Part shown: piece after piece, positions 1-5,781 of the stretch
Numbering within the stretch: position 1 is the stretch's first letter
How the letters are laid out: every line of letters begins with the position of its first letter
Assembly (NCBI GenBank): GCA_043809365.1
Contig: JAZDDW010000034.1
Location: forward strand, 1-7,082
Direction: 5' to 3'
Source: CAJAUT01 sp043809365
GTDB lineage: Bacteria; Patescibacteriota; Microgenomatia; UBA1400; UBA12108
DNA length: 7,082 bases
Translations under genes and position numbers: made by a program
Notes under the pieces: model-generated
Seen by the model: the letters and a program-made list of their open reading frames with translations, nothing else
What the model was told of the DNA's origin: nothing
The model's database searches: none

Positions 1-537
1 GCGGTGGTGGGAACGCGACGGATGAGTGAGTACGGGAGGATGGTGACCGAGAAATTTGTACGCGGGTTGGTGGGAGCTGGGTGGATAATTGTCTCGGGAT
101 TGGCGCGTGGAGTAGATAGAGTGGCGCACGAGACCTGCCTATCGGCAGGCAGGCATGCTTGCGTCGGTGGTAAAACGATCGCGGTACTGGCGCATGGGCT
201 GGACATGACTTACCCACCAGAGCATGTGGAGTTGCGCAAGCAAATTGTGAAAAGTGGGGGACTAGTTATCTCTGAACACCCCGGAGGTGTTAGCCTGACC
301 AAGCAAAATTTGGCTGTGCGCAACAGAATAGTCGTGGGCATTAGTCAGTGCGTGTTGGTGACCGAGTCACCAAAAAGTAGTGGGACCAAGATTACCGTGC
401 GCTTTGCGGCGGATCAAGGTAAGGATGTGTATATTGTACCTGGGCCGATAAATGATCCGACGTATGAGGGAAGTGTGGAACTGATTAGAGATGGGTGTAT
501 ACCAGTGGGGAAGGTAGAGGATATAATGAGCGAATGA
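1..537 (+). CDS. dprA: DNA processing protein DprA (Smf), 5'-truncated by window edge
   Basis: DprA binds incoming single-stranded DNA in the cytoplasm and loads RecA during natural transformation. The reading frame is open from base 1, so the start and N-terminal part lie upstream; 178 residues are visible. The Rossmann-like DprA core is clear: AVVGTRRMSEYG (residues 1-12), SGLARGVD (32-39), GGKTIAVL (56-63), a YP element at 71-72, GGLVISEHP (86-94), RNRIV (107-111), and the SSGTKIT plus VPG elements of the last third. The protein stops soon after the core, so the C-terminal winged-helix domain found in many DprA proteins is missing. Compared with the usual AH..(A)GGKT spacing there is an extra stretch of about eight residues at 46-55, encoded by a palindromic repeat. 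The TGA stop overlaps the ATG of pth (ATGA), indicating translational coupling. Family assignment is confident. Confidence 0.93.
   Translation, partial: AVVGTRRMSEYGRMVTEKFVRGLVGAGWIIVSGLARGVDRVAHETCLSAGRHACVGGKTIAVLAHGLDMTYPPEHVELRKQIVKSGGLVISEHPGGVSLTKQNLAVRNRIVVGISQCVLVTESPKSSGTKITVRFAADQGKDVYIVPGPINDPTYEGSVELIRDGCIPVGKVEDIMSE
134..153. repeat. GC-rich palindromic repeat inside dprA
   Basis: The sequence CCTGCCTATCGGCAGGCAGG can form a CCTGCC/GGCAGG stem. It is almost the same 20-mer as at 2151-2170 in topA (it differs in the two central bases 141-142 and near the end). It is read in frame as C-L-S-A-G-R and falls exactly where DprA is longer than its relatives. I recall similar LPAGRQ-type inserts in many CPR proteins; that recollection has not been checked. 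Confidence 0.75.
522..527 (+). promoter_or_regulatory. Perfect -10 hexamer (TATAAT) before pth, inside dprA
   Basis: TATAAT lies in the last codons of dprA, ending 6 nt before the pth ATG at 534. A transcript from it would start at or near the start codon, so it would be leaderless. The -35 at 17 nt (499-504, ATACCA) is poor, 3 of 6 matches. It could be chance, but the same spacing recurs at other starts in this window. Confidence 0.4.
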
Positions 538-1073
538 AATTAATTGTGGGTCTGGGTAATCCAGGAGAGAATTATAGTAAGAATCGTCACAATGTCGGGT
601 TTATGGTGGCGGAGAAGTTGGCGAAGCAAATTCTCAAATCCCAAATTCTCAAATTCTCAAATAACGAAAAGTTTAAAGCAGAGATGATCCAAGAAAAAGG
701 TCTAATTTTGGCCAAGCCACAAACATTTATGAATGAAAGCGGGCGAGCGGTGGCAAGTATTTGCCGTTTTTACAAAATAGAGAATAGCGATCTATACATC
801 GCACATGATGATTTGGATATTGCGCTTGGGAGCTATAAGATCCAGCATGGCAAAGGGCCACAGGTCCACAATGGTTTGTTATCGATTGAACAAACGCTGG
901 GGACGGATCAGTTCTGGAATGTGCGAGTGGGAGTAGAAAATAGGGAAGTAAGAGGCAACAAGGGGGTACCTGGAGTGGTATATAGCTTGCAGGATTTTCT
1001 CAGCGAGGAGAGGAAAATTGTGGGAGAGGTGATAGGGAGAGTAGTTGAGGATTTGTTGACACGTCTGGGATAA
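534..1073 (+). CDS. pth: Peptidyl-tRNA hydrolase
   Basis: Pth cleaves the ester bond of peptidyl-tRNAs that drop off ribosomes and so recycles tRNA in the cytoplasm. The 179-residue length is close to the family's usual 180-195. The canonical N-terminus MKLIVGLGNPG fixes the start at 534 rather than the longer in-frame opening at 495, which runs through the dprA 3' end. Catalytic and binding residues are all in place: Asn9, His19 (in RHNVGF), Asn67 (KPQTFMNESG), Asp92 (HDDLD) and Asn113 (HNGL), corresponding to E. coli Asn10, His20, Asn68, Asp93 and Asn114. The glycine-rich loop before HNGL reads GKGPQV instead of the usual GGxGGH type. Residues 32-43 (QILKSQILKFSN) are encoded by an AT-rich repeat and lie in a variable stretch. 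The start overlaps the dprA stop by 4 nt; topA follows after 19 nt. Confidence 0.96.
   Translation: MKLIVGLGNPGENYSKNRHNVGFMVAEKLAKQILKSQILKFSNNEKFKAEMIQEKGLILAKPQTFMNESGRAVASICRFYKIENSDLYIAHDDLDIALGSYKIQHGKGPQVHNGLLSIEQTLGTDQFWNVRVGVENREVRGNKGVPGVVYSLQDFLSEERKIVGEVIGRVVEDLLTRLG
627..663. repeat. AT-rich CAAATTCTCAAAT-type repeat inside pth
   Basis: The stretch consists of alternating CAAATTCTCAAAT and CCCAAATTCTC units. The core CTCAAATCCCAAAT is identical to a segment of topA at 1670-1704, and AAATTCTCAAAT also recurs there. It is translated in frame as residues 32-43 of Pth without disrupting the fold motifs. This is a dispersed repeat carried in coding sequence, not ordinary homology between the two genes. 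Confidence 0.75.
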
Positions 1074-1084
1074 GCGCGTATTTT
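1056..1084 (+). promoter_or_regulatory. Sigma70-type promoter for topA (TTGACA-17-TATTTT)
   Basis: A perfect -35 TTGACA (1056-1061) sits in the last codons of pth, followed by a 17-nt spacer and TATTTT (1079-1084). The expected transcription start is about 1091, two bases before the topA ATG at 1093, so the mRNA would be essentially leaderless. Inferred from consensus only. Confidence 0.6.
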
Positions 1085-1092
1085 GGAACAAT

Positions 1093-3060
1093 ATGGATTT
1101 AGTCATTGTCGAGTCACCAACCAAAGCCAGGACGCTTTCGAAGTTTTTGGGTAGTGCATACAGAATCGAGGCGTCGTACGGGCATGTGCGCGACCTCCCG
1201 GAGAAGGGTGGGGGACTGGCGATTGATTTAGAACATGATTTTGCCCCGACCTACGAAGTAGCTGCGAGTAAGAAAGCACGGGTAGCGGAGCTCAAAAAAC
1301 TGGCCAAGGATGCCAGTATCGTTTATCTCGCAACCGACCCTGACCGGGAAGGAGAGGCAATCTCGTTCCATGTGCAGTACTTACTGGGGAAACATGATTA
1401 TAGGCGGGTGACGTTCCACGAAATCACCAAAACAGCGATTGACGAAGCGCTTAAACATCCGGGAAGCGTGGATATGAAAATGGTGAACGCTCAACAGGCA
1501 CGGAGAGTTCTCGATCGGTTAGTGGGTTATACGTTGTCGCCGGTGTTGTGGAAAAAGGTGAGGAGAGGTCTGTCGGCGGGGCGCGTGCAATCGGTTGCAG
1601 TCCGGTTGATTGTAGAGAAGGAGCGAGAGATACGAAAATTTGTGCCAGAGGAATATTGGGAAATCTATACAAATCTCAAATCCCAAATCATAAATTCTCA
1701 AATGGGGGAATTGAGAGTACAACTGGTGAAAATAGAGGGGAAAGCAGTAAAAATTGACAATGGGGAACTAGCCAAGACAATTATTGCTGATTTGGAAAAG
1801 GCGAAATATGTAGTATCGGGGGTGACCAAAGAAGAGCAAACTAGTTCGCCTTACCCACCCTTTACCACCTCGCTACTCCAGCGAGCAGGATCGAACGTAA
1901 TGGGCTGGAGCGCGAAGATGACTATGCAGATTGCCCAAAATCTGTATGAACAGGGTTTGATCACCTATCACCGCACGGACTCGTTTAATCTTGCCACAGA
2001 AGCAGTCGCTATGGCGAGGGGATACATTGAGAAAACCTACGGCAAAGAATATCTGCCTAGCTCACCCAGGGTATATAAGACTAAATCAGCGAGTGCGCAA
2101 GAAGCGCATGAAGCAATCAGACCGACCGACGTGGGGCGTAGGGGGGAAGACCTGCCTGCCGGCAGGCAAGGTCTAAATAATGGCATCACCAGCCGACACC
2201 AGAAGCTATATGAGCTGATCCGTGCGCGTTTCCTGCAGTGCCAGATGGCAGATGCACGATTTGATAAAACAAGTATTTTAGTGGAGGCCGATACAAAGTA
2301 CGAATTGAAGGCCGATGGCAAAAGAATGATTTTTGATGGATATCTTAAGTTGGGTAAAACTGCAGATGATGTGTTTTTGCCGGAAGTGGTTGCGGGAGAG
2401 ATACTTTCTTTGATTAAAGTGGATCCCTCACAGAAATTTACCAACCCACCTGCGCGCTATAGTGAGGCTGGACTCATCAAAGAATTGGAAAAACGAGGGA
2501 TTGGGCGACCATCCACTTATGCGGCAATTATCTCGACGATTCAGGATCGAGGTTATGTGATCAAGGAAGAAAAAAGCTTTCACCCTACGGCTGTAGGGGA
2601 GGCGGTTGTGGACTTTTTGGTGGCGAATTTTGACCAAGTATTTGCGTATGAGTTTACGGCGAAGATGGAGAGCAATCTCGATCTGATCGCTCTAGGCAAG
2701 AAAGAGTGGGTACCGACGGTGCGAGAATTTTGGGAGCCACTCTCTGTACAAATCAAAAAGGTAGATGAGACGGGAGTACGAGTTAAGGTGGCGACCGAAT
2801 CGACGGGAGAGAAATGTCCAGTGTGTCAAGCTGGGGAAGTGATCATCCGGACAGGCAAGTTTGGGAAGTTTCTCTCGTGTTCGACCTACCCAAAGTGTAA
2901 ATATACCAAGCCATATGTCGAATACGTGAAAGATGCGGTGTGTCCAGAAGACGGGGGACGAGTGAGGATGATGAAATCGCGCAAAGGGGCCAAGTTTTAC
3001 GGCTGTGAGAACTACCCGACCTGTAAGTGGGCGGCGTGGAAGGTACCGAAGAAGGAGTAG
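1093..3060 (+). CDS. topA: DNA topoisomerase I (type IA)
   Basis: TopA relaxes negative supercoils by cutting one DNA strand through a 5'-phosphotyrosine. The 655-residue protein starts with the Toprim domain: MDLVIVESPTKA with Glu7, and ATDPDREGEA with Asp82, Asp84 and Glu86 (Mg-binding). The active-site tyrosine is Tyr292 in GLITYHRTDS. Further signatures are SAGRVQSVAVRLI, AHEAIRPT and GIGRPSTYAAII. The C-terminus carries two zinc-ribbon modules: a complete one (Cys575, Cys578, Cys596, Cys602) and a second with Cys617, Cys638 and Cys644 but Asp620 where the second Cys is expected (CPED instead of CPxC), so it probably does not hold zinc normally. Two insertions come from dispersed repeats: about residues 193-204 and 353-360. 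The start at 1093 matches the family N-terminus. Neighbour dprA is common in bacteria; the 71-nt gap to nrdJ is non-coding. Confidence 0.97.
   Translation: MDLVIVESPTKARTLSKFLGSAYRIEASYGHVRDLPEKGGGLAIDLEHDFAPTYEVAASKKARVAELKKLAKDASIVYLATDPDREGEAISFHVQYLLGKHDYRRVTFHEITKTAIDEALKHPGSVDMKMVNAQQARRVLDRLVGYTLSPVLWKKVRRGLSAGRVQSVAVRLIVEKEREIRKFVPEEYWEIYTNLKSQIINSQMGELRVQLVKIEGKAVKIDNGELAKTIIADLEKAKYVVSGVTKEEQTSSPYPPFTTSLLQRAGSNVMGWSAKMTMQIAQNLYEQGLITYHRTDSFNLATEAVAMARGYIEKTYGKEYLPSSPRVYKTKSASAQEAHEAIRPTDVGRRGEDLPAGRQGLNNGITSRHQKLYELIRARFLQCQMADARFDKTSILVEADTKYELKADGKRMIFDGYLKLGKTADDVFLPEVVAGEILSLIKVDPSQKFTNPPARYSEAGLIKELEKRGIGRPSTYAAIISTIQDRGYVIKEEKSFHPTAVGEAVVDFLVANFDQVFAYEFTAKMESNLDLIALGKKEWVPTVREFWEPLSVQIKKVDETGVRVKVATESTGEKCPVCQAGEVIIRTGKFGKFLSCSTYPKCKYTKPYVEYVKDAVCPEDGGRVRMMKSRKGAKFYGCENYPTCKWAAWKVPKKE
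1670..1704. repeat. AT-rich CAAATCTCAAAT-type repeat inside topA
   Basis: This stretch matches the repeat in pth at 627-663: CTCAAATCCCAAAT and AAATTCTCAAAT are shared exactly. It encodes TNLKSQIINSQM, an extra loop between the usual YWEI and the following LVKIEGK strand of topoisomerase I. Confidence 0.75.
2149..2172. repeat. GC-rich palindromic repeat inside topA
   Basis: A near-perfect inverted repeat centred on CCTGCCGGCAGG, with arms GACCTGCCTGCC and GGCAGGCAAGGTC (one extra A in the right arm). It is read in frame as DLPAGRQG (residues 353-360), lying in a stretch just after AHEAIRPTDV where TopA is longer than usual. The same element, slightly changed, is in dprA at 134-153. Confidence 0.8.
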
Positions 3061-3117
3061 CTCGTGATCTGCGAGTTTGAACCACTTTGTGGTATTGCGC
3101 GGGCGGGGTTATTTCCA

Positions 3118-3131
3118 GTAGGATGGAGGGC
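3118..3131 (+). promoter_or_regulatory. Probable ribosome binding site of nrdJ
   Basis: The purine-rich stretch before the ATG at 3132 contains AGGA (3120-3123), 8 nt from the start, and GGAGGG (3125-3130) that is too close to work alone. Together with the protein alignment this favours 3132 over the in-frame ATG at 3123 or the TTG at 3087. No convincing -10 element precedes this start, unlike several others in the window. Confidence 0.45.
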
Positions 3132-5312
3132 ATGCAAGTACTGAAGAGAAATGAGCGGGAGCAAGAACTAGACAGTGGCAAGATTGCCGATAGTATCTTC
3201 CTGGCTGCGCAAGACGTGGGGGGGACAGATCAAGGGCTGGCGAAGCAAATAGCACAGGAAGTGGTGGCGCGCATTACTAAGCAGTATGGGCGGATGAGAC
3301 GGGTATCAACAGCCGAGATTGGGGATATGGTGGAGAGAGTACTCTTGGAGCGTACCCACTACAAAACGGCCAAAGCTTACATCCTGAATCGGGAGAAAAA
3401 GCGTCAGATTGAAGCTAGTAAGCGGGCGCTGGGGGTACATGATGATATCGGACTCTCCTATAACGCGCTCCTCGTAGCTAAGGAGAAGTATTTACGGCGA
3501 GATAGTGAGGGAGAGGTGATCGAGACACCGGGGGGGATGTTTGGCAGGACAGCCAAATTTTTGGCAAAGGCCGAGCCCAAAAACCGCAAAGGGTGGGAAG
3601 AGAAATTTGAAACAGTGATGCGGGAGCAGAGATTTGTTCCAGGGGGGAGAACGCTCGCCAATGCAGGCACGGCCAATAATCAACTGGCCAATTGCTTTGT
3701 GATGCCGATGCCGGATGATATCGAAGGTATTTTTGAAAGTCTAAAAGAGTCATCGATCCTCAAAAAATATGGGGGCGCGGTGGGGTTTAATTTTGGTCAC
3801 ATCCGACCCAAGGGAGATAAAGTATCCACGACCTCGGGAGCGGCGGCAGGACCGATTGCGCTAATGCAACTCATCAACGACGCTTCCGATATTTACGTGC
3901 AGGCAGGGAGGAGGCGAAGCGGGAATATGGTGACGTTGCCCGTCACGCACCCAGACGTGTGGGAGTTTATCCACTGTAAAGAGTCAGGGACTAATCTGCC
4001 CCACATCAATTATTCGCTCGCGATTACCCGTAAATTTGTAACTGCGGTCAAAAACAATCAAGAATGGGAACTAATTAACCCACGCACCGGAGTGGTAAGC
4101 ACCCAGATCTCTGCACGAGGACTGATGGAAGAGGCGGCTAGACTCGCGTGGAAAACGGGAGATCCGGGGCTTATTTTTATCGATGAGATCGAGAGGCATA
4201 ATCCGACCCCACAGGTGGGACAGCTGGAAACGGTGAACTTGTGTGGGGAACAACCACTTTTGTCTTATGAAGCGTGTAATTTGGGGAGTATTAATCTAGC
4301 GGTGCACGTCAAAGGGATCAATGGTGAGGCGATGGTTGATTACCCAAAATTGGACGAAACGGTGAGAATCGCCGTGCGCATGTTGGATGATGTGGTCTCG
4401 GTGTGTCAGTACCCTCTGCCCCAAGTTGCGGAGATGGTCAAGGGAAACCGGAAAATTGGCTTGGGAGTGATGGGCTGGGCGGATATGCTTGTTAAACTAC
4501 ATGTCTCGTATGAGACAAAAAAAGCCTTGAAGCTCGCGGGTGATGTGATGGAATTTGTGCAGAAAATAGGGCACGATGAGTCGGCGAAACTGGGAAAAGA
4601 GAAAGGTAACTTTCCCAATTTTAAAGGAAGCAGTTGGCAGAAAAAAGGATACAAGCATTTTCGTAATGCAACGGTGACGACGATTGCCCCCACCGGGAGT
4701 ATCTCGATGATGGCGGGGGCCAGTAGCGGCATTGAGCCACATTTTGCCCTGGCCTATTTCCGTAAGAGTATGGGGCAGTATGAACTGCCAGAGGTAAATA
4801 ATGATCTAGTGCGGGCGATCAAGCACGTCAATGGGCTCTACTCCAGCGAACTGATGGATGAGATTGCTCGTGAGGGGAGTGTGTCCAAGATCGAGCGGAT
4901 ACCCAAGAAGATAAGGGAAGTATTTGTAACTTCGATGGATATACCGCCAGAGATGCACGTGAGGATGCTAGCGGCTTTCCAAAAATATACGGATAACGCC
5001 GTCAGTAAAACGATTAACTTGCCCTCTACAGCCACGGTCGAGGATGTAATGAAAGTCTACATGCTGGCGGCCGATTTGAAATGTAAGGGGATCACGGTGT
5101 ATAGGGACAAGAGTAGAGGAGAGCAGGTACTGAATGTGGGAAAAGGTAGTGCTCCGGTGATCCAGTCCTCCAGTAATCCAGTGAGGAACCGGAAAACCGG
5201 AACACAGGAAAACCGGAATACTGACGATGTTTGTCCGGAGTGTGGGGGTAAAATTGTGATCGAAGAGGGGTGCAAAAAATGCTATGGGTGTGGGTATAGT
5301 GTGTGCGGTTGA
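3132..5312 (+). CDS. nrdJ: Adenosylcobalamin-dependent (class II) ribonucleotide reductase
   Basis: NrdJ reduces ribonucleotides to deoxyribonucleotides using a thiyl radical generated from coenzyme B12; it needs neither oxygen nor a second subunit. The 726 residues begin with an ATP-cone (about 1-90), the usual allosteric site, followed by the ten-stranded barrel. Key residues: Cys188 (NCFVMP), Cys371 (NLCGE, expected radical cysteine, with Glu373) and Cys382 (ACNLGS); Cys371 and Cys382 are 11 apart, as in the Lactobacillus leichmannii enzyme (408/419). Also visible are GRRRSGNM, IAPTGSIS (518-525), SSGIEP and KGITVYRDKSRGEQVL. A linker built from short repeats (about 678-697) leads to a C-terminal Cys-rich tail: Cys701, 704, 714, 717, 720 and 725. 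The last pair has the CX4C spacing of the reducing cysteines of class II enzymes, the others suit a zinc ribbon. The start gives MQVLKRN, typical for the cone. NrdJ and the thymidylate synthase fusion downstream both serve dNTP supply. Confidence 0.95.
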   Translation: MQVLKRNEREQELDSGKIADSIFLAAQDVGGTDQGLAKQIAQEVVARITKQYGRMRRVSTAEIGDMVERVLLERTHYKTAKAYILNREKKRQIEASKRALGVHDDIGLSYNALLVAKEKYLRRDSEGEVIETPGGMFGRTAKFLAKAEPKNRKGWEEKFETVMREQRFVPGGRTLANAGTANNQLANCFVMPMPDDIEGIFESLKESSILKKYGGAVGFNFGHIRPKGDKVSTTSGAAAGPIALMQLINDASDIYVQAGRRRSGNMVTLPVTHPDVWEFIHCKESGTNLPHINYSLAITRKFVTAVKNNQEWELINPRTGVVSTQISARGLMEEAARLAWKTGDPGLIFIDEIERHNPTPQVGQLETVNLCGEQPLLSYEACNLGSINLAVHVKGINGEAMVDYPKLDETVRIAVRMLDDVVSVCQYPLPQVAEMVKGNRKIGLGVMGWADMLVKLHVSYETKKALKLAGDVMEFVQKIGHDESAKLGKEKGNFPNFKGSSWQKKGYKHFRNATVTTIAPTGSISMMAGASSGIEPHFALAYFRKSMGQYELPEVNNDLVRAIKHVNGLYSSELMDEIAREGSVSKIERIPKKIREVFVTSMDIPPEMHVRMLAAFQKYTDNAVSKTINLPSTATVEDVMKVYMLAADLKCKGITVYRDKSRGEQVLNVGKGSAPVIQSSSNPVRNRKTGTQENRNTDDVCPECGGKIVIEEGCKKCYGCGYSVCG
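5162..5218. repeat. Short tandem repeats in the nrdJ linker
   Basis: Three 8-mers starting with CCAGT (5162, 5170, 5178) are followed by two copies of GGAAAACCGGAA (5191-5202 and 5207-5218, period 16). They encode a polar linker, about residues 678-697, just before the Cys-rich tail. The reading frame is kept. The composition differs from the barrel coding sequence around it. Confidence 0.7.
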
Positions 5313-5337
5313 CATAGTGGATGTGTAATAGTAAACT
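5309..5337 (+). promoter_or_regulatory. Promoter TTGACA-17-TAAACT after nrdJ
   Basis: A perfect -35 TTGACA (5309-5314) overlaps the nrdJ TGA stop; the spacer is 17 nt and the -10 is TAAACT (5332-5337). The ATG at 5345 lies 8 nt after the -10, so the predicted start of transcription coincides with the start codon. Inferred from consensus. Confidence 0.55.
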
Positions 5338-5344
5338 ATGGGAC

Positions 5345-5595
5345 ATGAGTAGAAAAACAAATGAATTGCTAACGCTCGGTCAGTTGACCGCTGAACAGAT
5401 TAAAAGGAATACGCATTTTTGGAAACGCAATCTCAACGCATGGCGCAATTAGATAGCGCCGCATCGAATGAGGCCGCCAGTTACCTGGATGATTACTTGG
5501 CCCGTGTTCCTTTGTCTACAACTCTGATGCGAACTTTACAGAATATGTTGGAGAGTGGTGAACTAGATACATATTTGAGTCGATTGCATGGTTGA
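5345..5595 (+). pseudogene. Small unknown protein gene with an apparent -1 frameshift
   Basis: The ATG at 5345 opens a 35-codon frame (MSRKTNELLTLGQLTAEQIK...) ending at TAG 5450-5452. A second frame, open from 5404 to the TGA at 5593-5595, continues with a helix-rich sequence (MAQLDSAASNEAASYLDDY..., ending TYLSRLHG). A single extra T in the TTTTT run at 5416-5420 would join them into one 83-residue protein. Neither half is recognisable to me. Alternatives are two tiny genes (5345-5452, and 5440-5595 from an internal ATG giving 51 residues), a true ribosomal frameshift, or an assembly error. A good promoter precedes it. Its small size and place two frames upstream of a toxin gene would fit an antitoxin, but no DNA-binding motif is seen, and the thyA remnant lies between. 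Confidence 0.45.
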
Positions 5596-5600
5596 TTTAG

Positions 5601-5629
5601 TGGCCAAGCGTAATATCTTTTGGTAAGAT
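5601..5629 (+). promoter_or_regulatory. Possible promoter of the thyA remnant (TGGCCA-17-TAAGAT)
   Basis: TGGCCA (5601-5606, 4 of 6 matches) and TAAGAT (5624-5629, 4 of 6) are 17 nt apart, and the -10 ends 6 nt before the ATG at 5636. The layout equals that of the other predicted leaderless starts and may be the former promoter of the thymidylate synthase gene, now cut off from it. Confidence 0.4.
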
Positions 5630-5635
5630 CGGGGA

Positions 5636-5731
5636 ATGAGTAAGAGTGTGACACCCATCGAGAACTGGCCCAAGCTGTACCATGATATTTTGAAGGTGAA
5701 GGATGAGACCAATCATGTGGGGATTTTGTGA
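5636..5731 (+). pseudogene. Truncated duplicate of the 5' end of the MtrA-like/thymidylate synthase gene
   Basis: The 31-residue frame contains PIENWPKLYHDILKVKDE and continues TNHVGI before a TGA. This equals residues 11-34 of the full gene at 6222 with one conservative change (Lys for Arg). At DNA level 5654-5726 and 6252-6324 differ at 6 of 73 positions, five of them silent third-codon changes; only the first few residues (MSKSVT against MTKKTKNQIK) are unrelated. Similarity ends abruptly at about 5727. The silent divergence means the copies were under coding selection apart from each other, as expected if one came from another strain. No function is expected from the fragment, although it may still be transcribed and translated into a short peptide. 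Confidence 0.8.
5654..5726. repeat. Direct repeat, left copy (thyA 5' region)
   Basis: Seventy-three bases repeated at 6252-6324 with six mismatches; the last 31 bases (5696-5726) are identical. The offset between copies is 598 bp and the unit between them carries the mazF-like gene. Confidence 0.9.
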
Positions 5732-5745
5732 TCTACTTTGATGCC

Positions 5746-5775
5746 TTGGGATGATAGCCCCGGCTTTGATATGAT
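5746..5775 (+). promoter_or_regulatory. Possible promoter of the mazF-like gene (TTGGGA-18-TATGAT)
   Basis: TTGGGA (5746-5751, 4 of 6) and TATGAT (5770-5775, 5 of 6) are 18 nt apart; the -10 ends 6 nt before the ATG at 5782, again predicting a leaderless transcript. No Shine-Dalgarno sequence precedes the start. This promoter would also serve the downstream thymidylate synthase gene. Confidence 0.5.
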
Positions 5776-5781
5776 GTACAA

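Noticed and set aside
495..533. Longer pth frame from 495
   Set aside because: The extra residues overlap the conserved dprA frame; Pth proteins begin at MKLIVGLGNPG.
2037..2444. 135-codon open frame on the minus strand
   Set aside because: Antisense to well-conserved topA codons, with no recognisable domain and no start signals; a shadow frame.
3081..3093. Hairpin ACCAC-TTT-GTGGT between topA and nrdJ as terminator or NrdR box
   Set aside because: Only 5 bp of stem, no T-run, and it does not match the 16-bp NrdR box pattern.
3087..3131. Longer nrdJ start at TTG 3087 or ATG 3123
   Set aside because: The added residues do not resemble an ATP-cone N-terminus; MQVLKRN at 3132 does, and AGGA is well placed for it.
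4968..5360. 130-codon open frame on the minus strand over the nrdJ 3' end
   Set aside because: Its low-complexity Phe/Pro-rich peptide is just the complement of the nrdJ linker repeats.
5310..5595. TGA as glycine (recoded CPR genetic code)
   Set aside because: NrdJ ends naturally at its CX4C tail before TGA and dprA ends at the ATGA overlap; TGA is a stop here.
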